Source: Talinum fruticosum
Taxonomy: Eukaryota; Streptophyta; Magnoliopsida; Caryophyllales; Talinaceae
DNA: 64,000 nucleotides
Reading direction: 5' to 3'
Assembly: GCA_021018815.1 (NCBI GenBank)
Contig: JAITYX010000016.1
Coordinates: forward strand, 3,921,001 to 3,985,000
Shown in pieces: positions 62,201 through 64,000 of this stretch. Below the pieces are notes generated by a model. That model saw only the letters and a list, made by a program, of their open reading frames with translations, was not told the DNA's origin and did not search any database. The first letter of the stretch is position 1. Every line of letters starts with the position of its first letter. The translations under genes were made by a program, and so were the position numbers.

Positions 62201-63137
62201 ACCATCGATCATAACTAATTTATACACAATGATCATTATCAAATACAAGTGTAAGATATTGCTAAGCAGGATTCTCAACTTCATCAGTGATTATTTGAGA
62301 ACAAACGGAAATCGGTAAGCTGTTGGAGCTTTGTCATAAAGGAGATGATACTCCTTTTATAAAGAGGAATACAAGAAACTTATGCAAGAAACATGAAAGT
62401 TGAGTAGCTATTTGAATTCGATTGCTGTTTTTATATGATTTAGCAGTGAAACTATTGTTTAGCGAACTGTGTTTCACTTATTAATTAATTCTTTGTACTT
62501 TATCTATTGTCATTTATTTTGAATTTTATCCATTAATAATCGGAAAAAAAAATGACTATACATTCAAACATATTGATTTTCATTTCAGAAGATTTAAGAG
62601 GAGTTAATGTTCCTTGCACCCAAACTATAGCCCCCAATACAAAGAAGGCAGGGGAGTTGGAAAAGAGTCCATTATTAACAAACAGTAGTTCAAAAGATAA
62701 AGAAATCAAATATTAGAGAAAAATGGTGGAAAAACTATACACAATAAAGGGTTTATTAAGCTTGAAGGATCAAAAAGCATCATACATTGATGTGAGTAAG
62801 TTTTTCTGATGAGCCATATCCATAATTCTGCATCTAGAGATATCAGAAAAAAGTGAGCCTAAACCCAGAAAGGATCCTGAAAAGAAAAAAGTTATATCTT
62901 CCCTCAGCCTTAGCCATCTCTGACCTAAACAGACCCTTGGCTTGTATAACCCAACAAATTAAAGTTGGCCAACTCCTAACTCTTTTAGCCCCACCTTAGC
63001 ATCTTTCGTTTCTTCAACACCATGAACCATGGACCAATGGCTAACCGAACCGGATCGAACTGCCATCTTAGAGTTGAACCTAGCCAGAGTACCAAGGGGC
63101 CAGCTCGAAAAATAGCCAACTCATAAGCAAGTCAAGG
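59251..63137. other. Intergenic, AT-rich
   Basis: No supported gene in 3.9 kb. Contains the left-end fragment of MITE family 1 (61950-62035). The stretch next to 63137 should hold the SCARECROW 3' UTR. Confidence 0.45.
61950..62035 (+). mobile_element. MITE family 1, left-end fragment
   Basis: GGGTTTTGTTTGACAAAATG and GATAGTTGTTTAGGTATTTG match the first about 90 bp of copy B at 19013; the rest is absent. Confidence 0.6.
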
Positions 63138-63602
63138 CTACTGGCTCCGGGTACAGACGGTGCTCATGGTGTGAGCATGGGATGGCCTCCAGGCCGAGGC
63201 AGTAAGGAGGCACAAGTCCTTCCACCCGAGCTTTAGCGTGCCATTGTCCTCAACTAAGGTGTACCCATCAGAGGGGAACATGCCGAGGAGCAAGGTGGCT
63301 TGGGCAGCCGCGTTGCCCGCCAATGAGATCCCCCTGAACCCGGACTGCTGGAGCTTCTCCTCCAACTCGCAAACTTAGCCTCCCCGGTCCTTGAGGGCCC
63401 GCCCACGGCCAGAATGTTTCGAATCTCCCTCGAAAGGAGCTGTTGCTCCACCACGTGCCTCTCCTCGCTGTCCTCCCCATAGCTCGCCCCCAGGGAGTCG
63501 AATAGGGCAGAATAGTAATGGATCGCCTCCACGAACCTCCCTAAGAAGGAGCCCGTTCGGCTAAGGTCTTGCTCCACCACCGTAACAACCTTTGGTGCCA
63601 AC
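63138..63602 (-). CDS. SCR: SCARECROW (GRAS family), last exon, one apparent frameshift
   Basis: SCR is the GRAS transcription regulator that specifies endodermis and the quiescent centre with SHORT-ROOT. This exon follows an acceptor TTTTCAG|GTTGGCACC at 63602, the conserved SCR intron position, and encodes the end of the GRAS domain: [55 protein letters not shown], then [40 protein letters not shown] and [11 protein letters not shown]. The two halves lie in different frames. A G is missing at 63359-63360, where family sequence [10 protein letters not shown] needs GGG and GG is present. With that base the exon is 466 nt and in phase. The tail after SAWRP ([14 protein letters not shown]) is not conserved. 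Exon 1 lies beyond the right edge. Confidence 0.9.
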
Positions 63603-63823
63603 CTGAAAACATAGCCGTTCATTTTTAGGACGGTTTACATGTACCCAAATCTCCTTAAAAGTTGTCCACTATGATATTGAAAAGTTGATAATCTTTTTCC
63701 ACGCCTTTTGGGTGGAAGTAAGATTTAATTCCACCACCATGAATGAATAAAAATTCATCACAGTCCCACATAATATGAATATCCAATCTAGAAAAAGTAA
63801 GTTCCTCTCCGCAAGGCAAGAGG

Positions 63824-63867
<44 letters not shown>

Positions 63868-64000
63868 AGAAAGACTTGAATTTTCGATGATTATGTGGAA
63901 GCTTAAAAGTAGGGTTCTCTATTATAGCTGGGTAGTTTCATGCAATAATAATGCAATAAGAACATCAGGAGTATATGAAAAAGATTTTGAGAAAATGATG
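63603..64000 (-). other. SCARECROW intron (open at right edge)
   Basis: Minus-strand intron sequence upstream of the last SCR exon. It contains a long (CT)n microsatellite at 63825-63864 and no other gene. Confidence 0.65.
63825..63864. repeat. (CT)n microsatellite in SCR intron
   Basis: About 20 uninterrupted CT units (GA on the transcribed strand). Confidence 0.95.

Overview
This is plant nuclear DNA, most likely from a eudicot. It is AT-rich with long intergenic stretches and many small MITEs. The genes contain GT-AG introns and include plant-specific families: an RLCK-VII kinase, an ATL RING-H2 protein, a SAC51-type bHLH with its conserved leader peptide, a SCARECROW-type GRAS protein, and PELPK-like secreted proline-rich proteins. 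There is no bacterial or organellar gene layout. The species cannot be fixed from the sequence alone.

Layout. 1.0-2.0 kb: 5' exons of a PBL-type kinase on the minus strand, running off the left edge. 5.9-8.9 kb: a diverged direct repeat pair in otherwise empty DNA. 10.6-12.6 kb: isoprenylcysteine methyltransferase (ICMT, minus). 17.4-18.4 kb: ATL-type RING-H2 E3 ligase (plus). 20.0-28.4 kb: tandem array of three F-box genes (minus) in units of about 2.7 kb. 30.1-32.1 kb: a hAT-type non-autonomous element with a perfect 8-bp target duplication, then a MITE carrying an (ATT)n tract. 33.8-36.7 kb: SAC51-like bHLH (minus), with its conserved uORF split by an intron. 40.3-49.4 kb: small secreted proline-rich genes, a tRNA-Ser(AGA), and a decayed duplicate of the tRNA plus PELPK pair. 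49.75-54.6 kb: PRP18 (minus) and a predicted mitochondrial protein gene (plus) in a divergent pair. 55.9-58.9 kb: a complete nine-exon beta carbonic anhydrase (minus). 63.1-63.6 kb: last exon of SCARECROW (minus), whose 5' part lies beyond the right edge.

The strongest cross-cutting observation concerns frame breaks. Seven loci (kinase, ATL, three F-box genes, a proline-rich gene, SCARECROW) are broken by 1-2 nt indels, mostly in short homopolymers that are one base short. Allowing for those indels makes the five complete or near-complete loci exact multiples of three, and makes the exon phases of the kinase and SCARECROW agree. Six other genes in the window are intact. This looks more like homopolymer undercalling in an unpolished long-read assembly than like seven independent pseudogenes. 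The F-box array, which also shows non-homopolymer indels and a C-terminal stop difference, may be truly decaying.

The genes do not form a pathway. The only clear local functional linkages are the divergent PRP18/mitochondrial-protein promoter, the bHLH and its leader uORF, and the two families that grew by local duplication (F-box; tRNA-Ser plus PELPK). I did not find a convincing undescribed multi-gene system.
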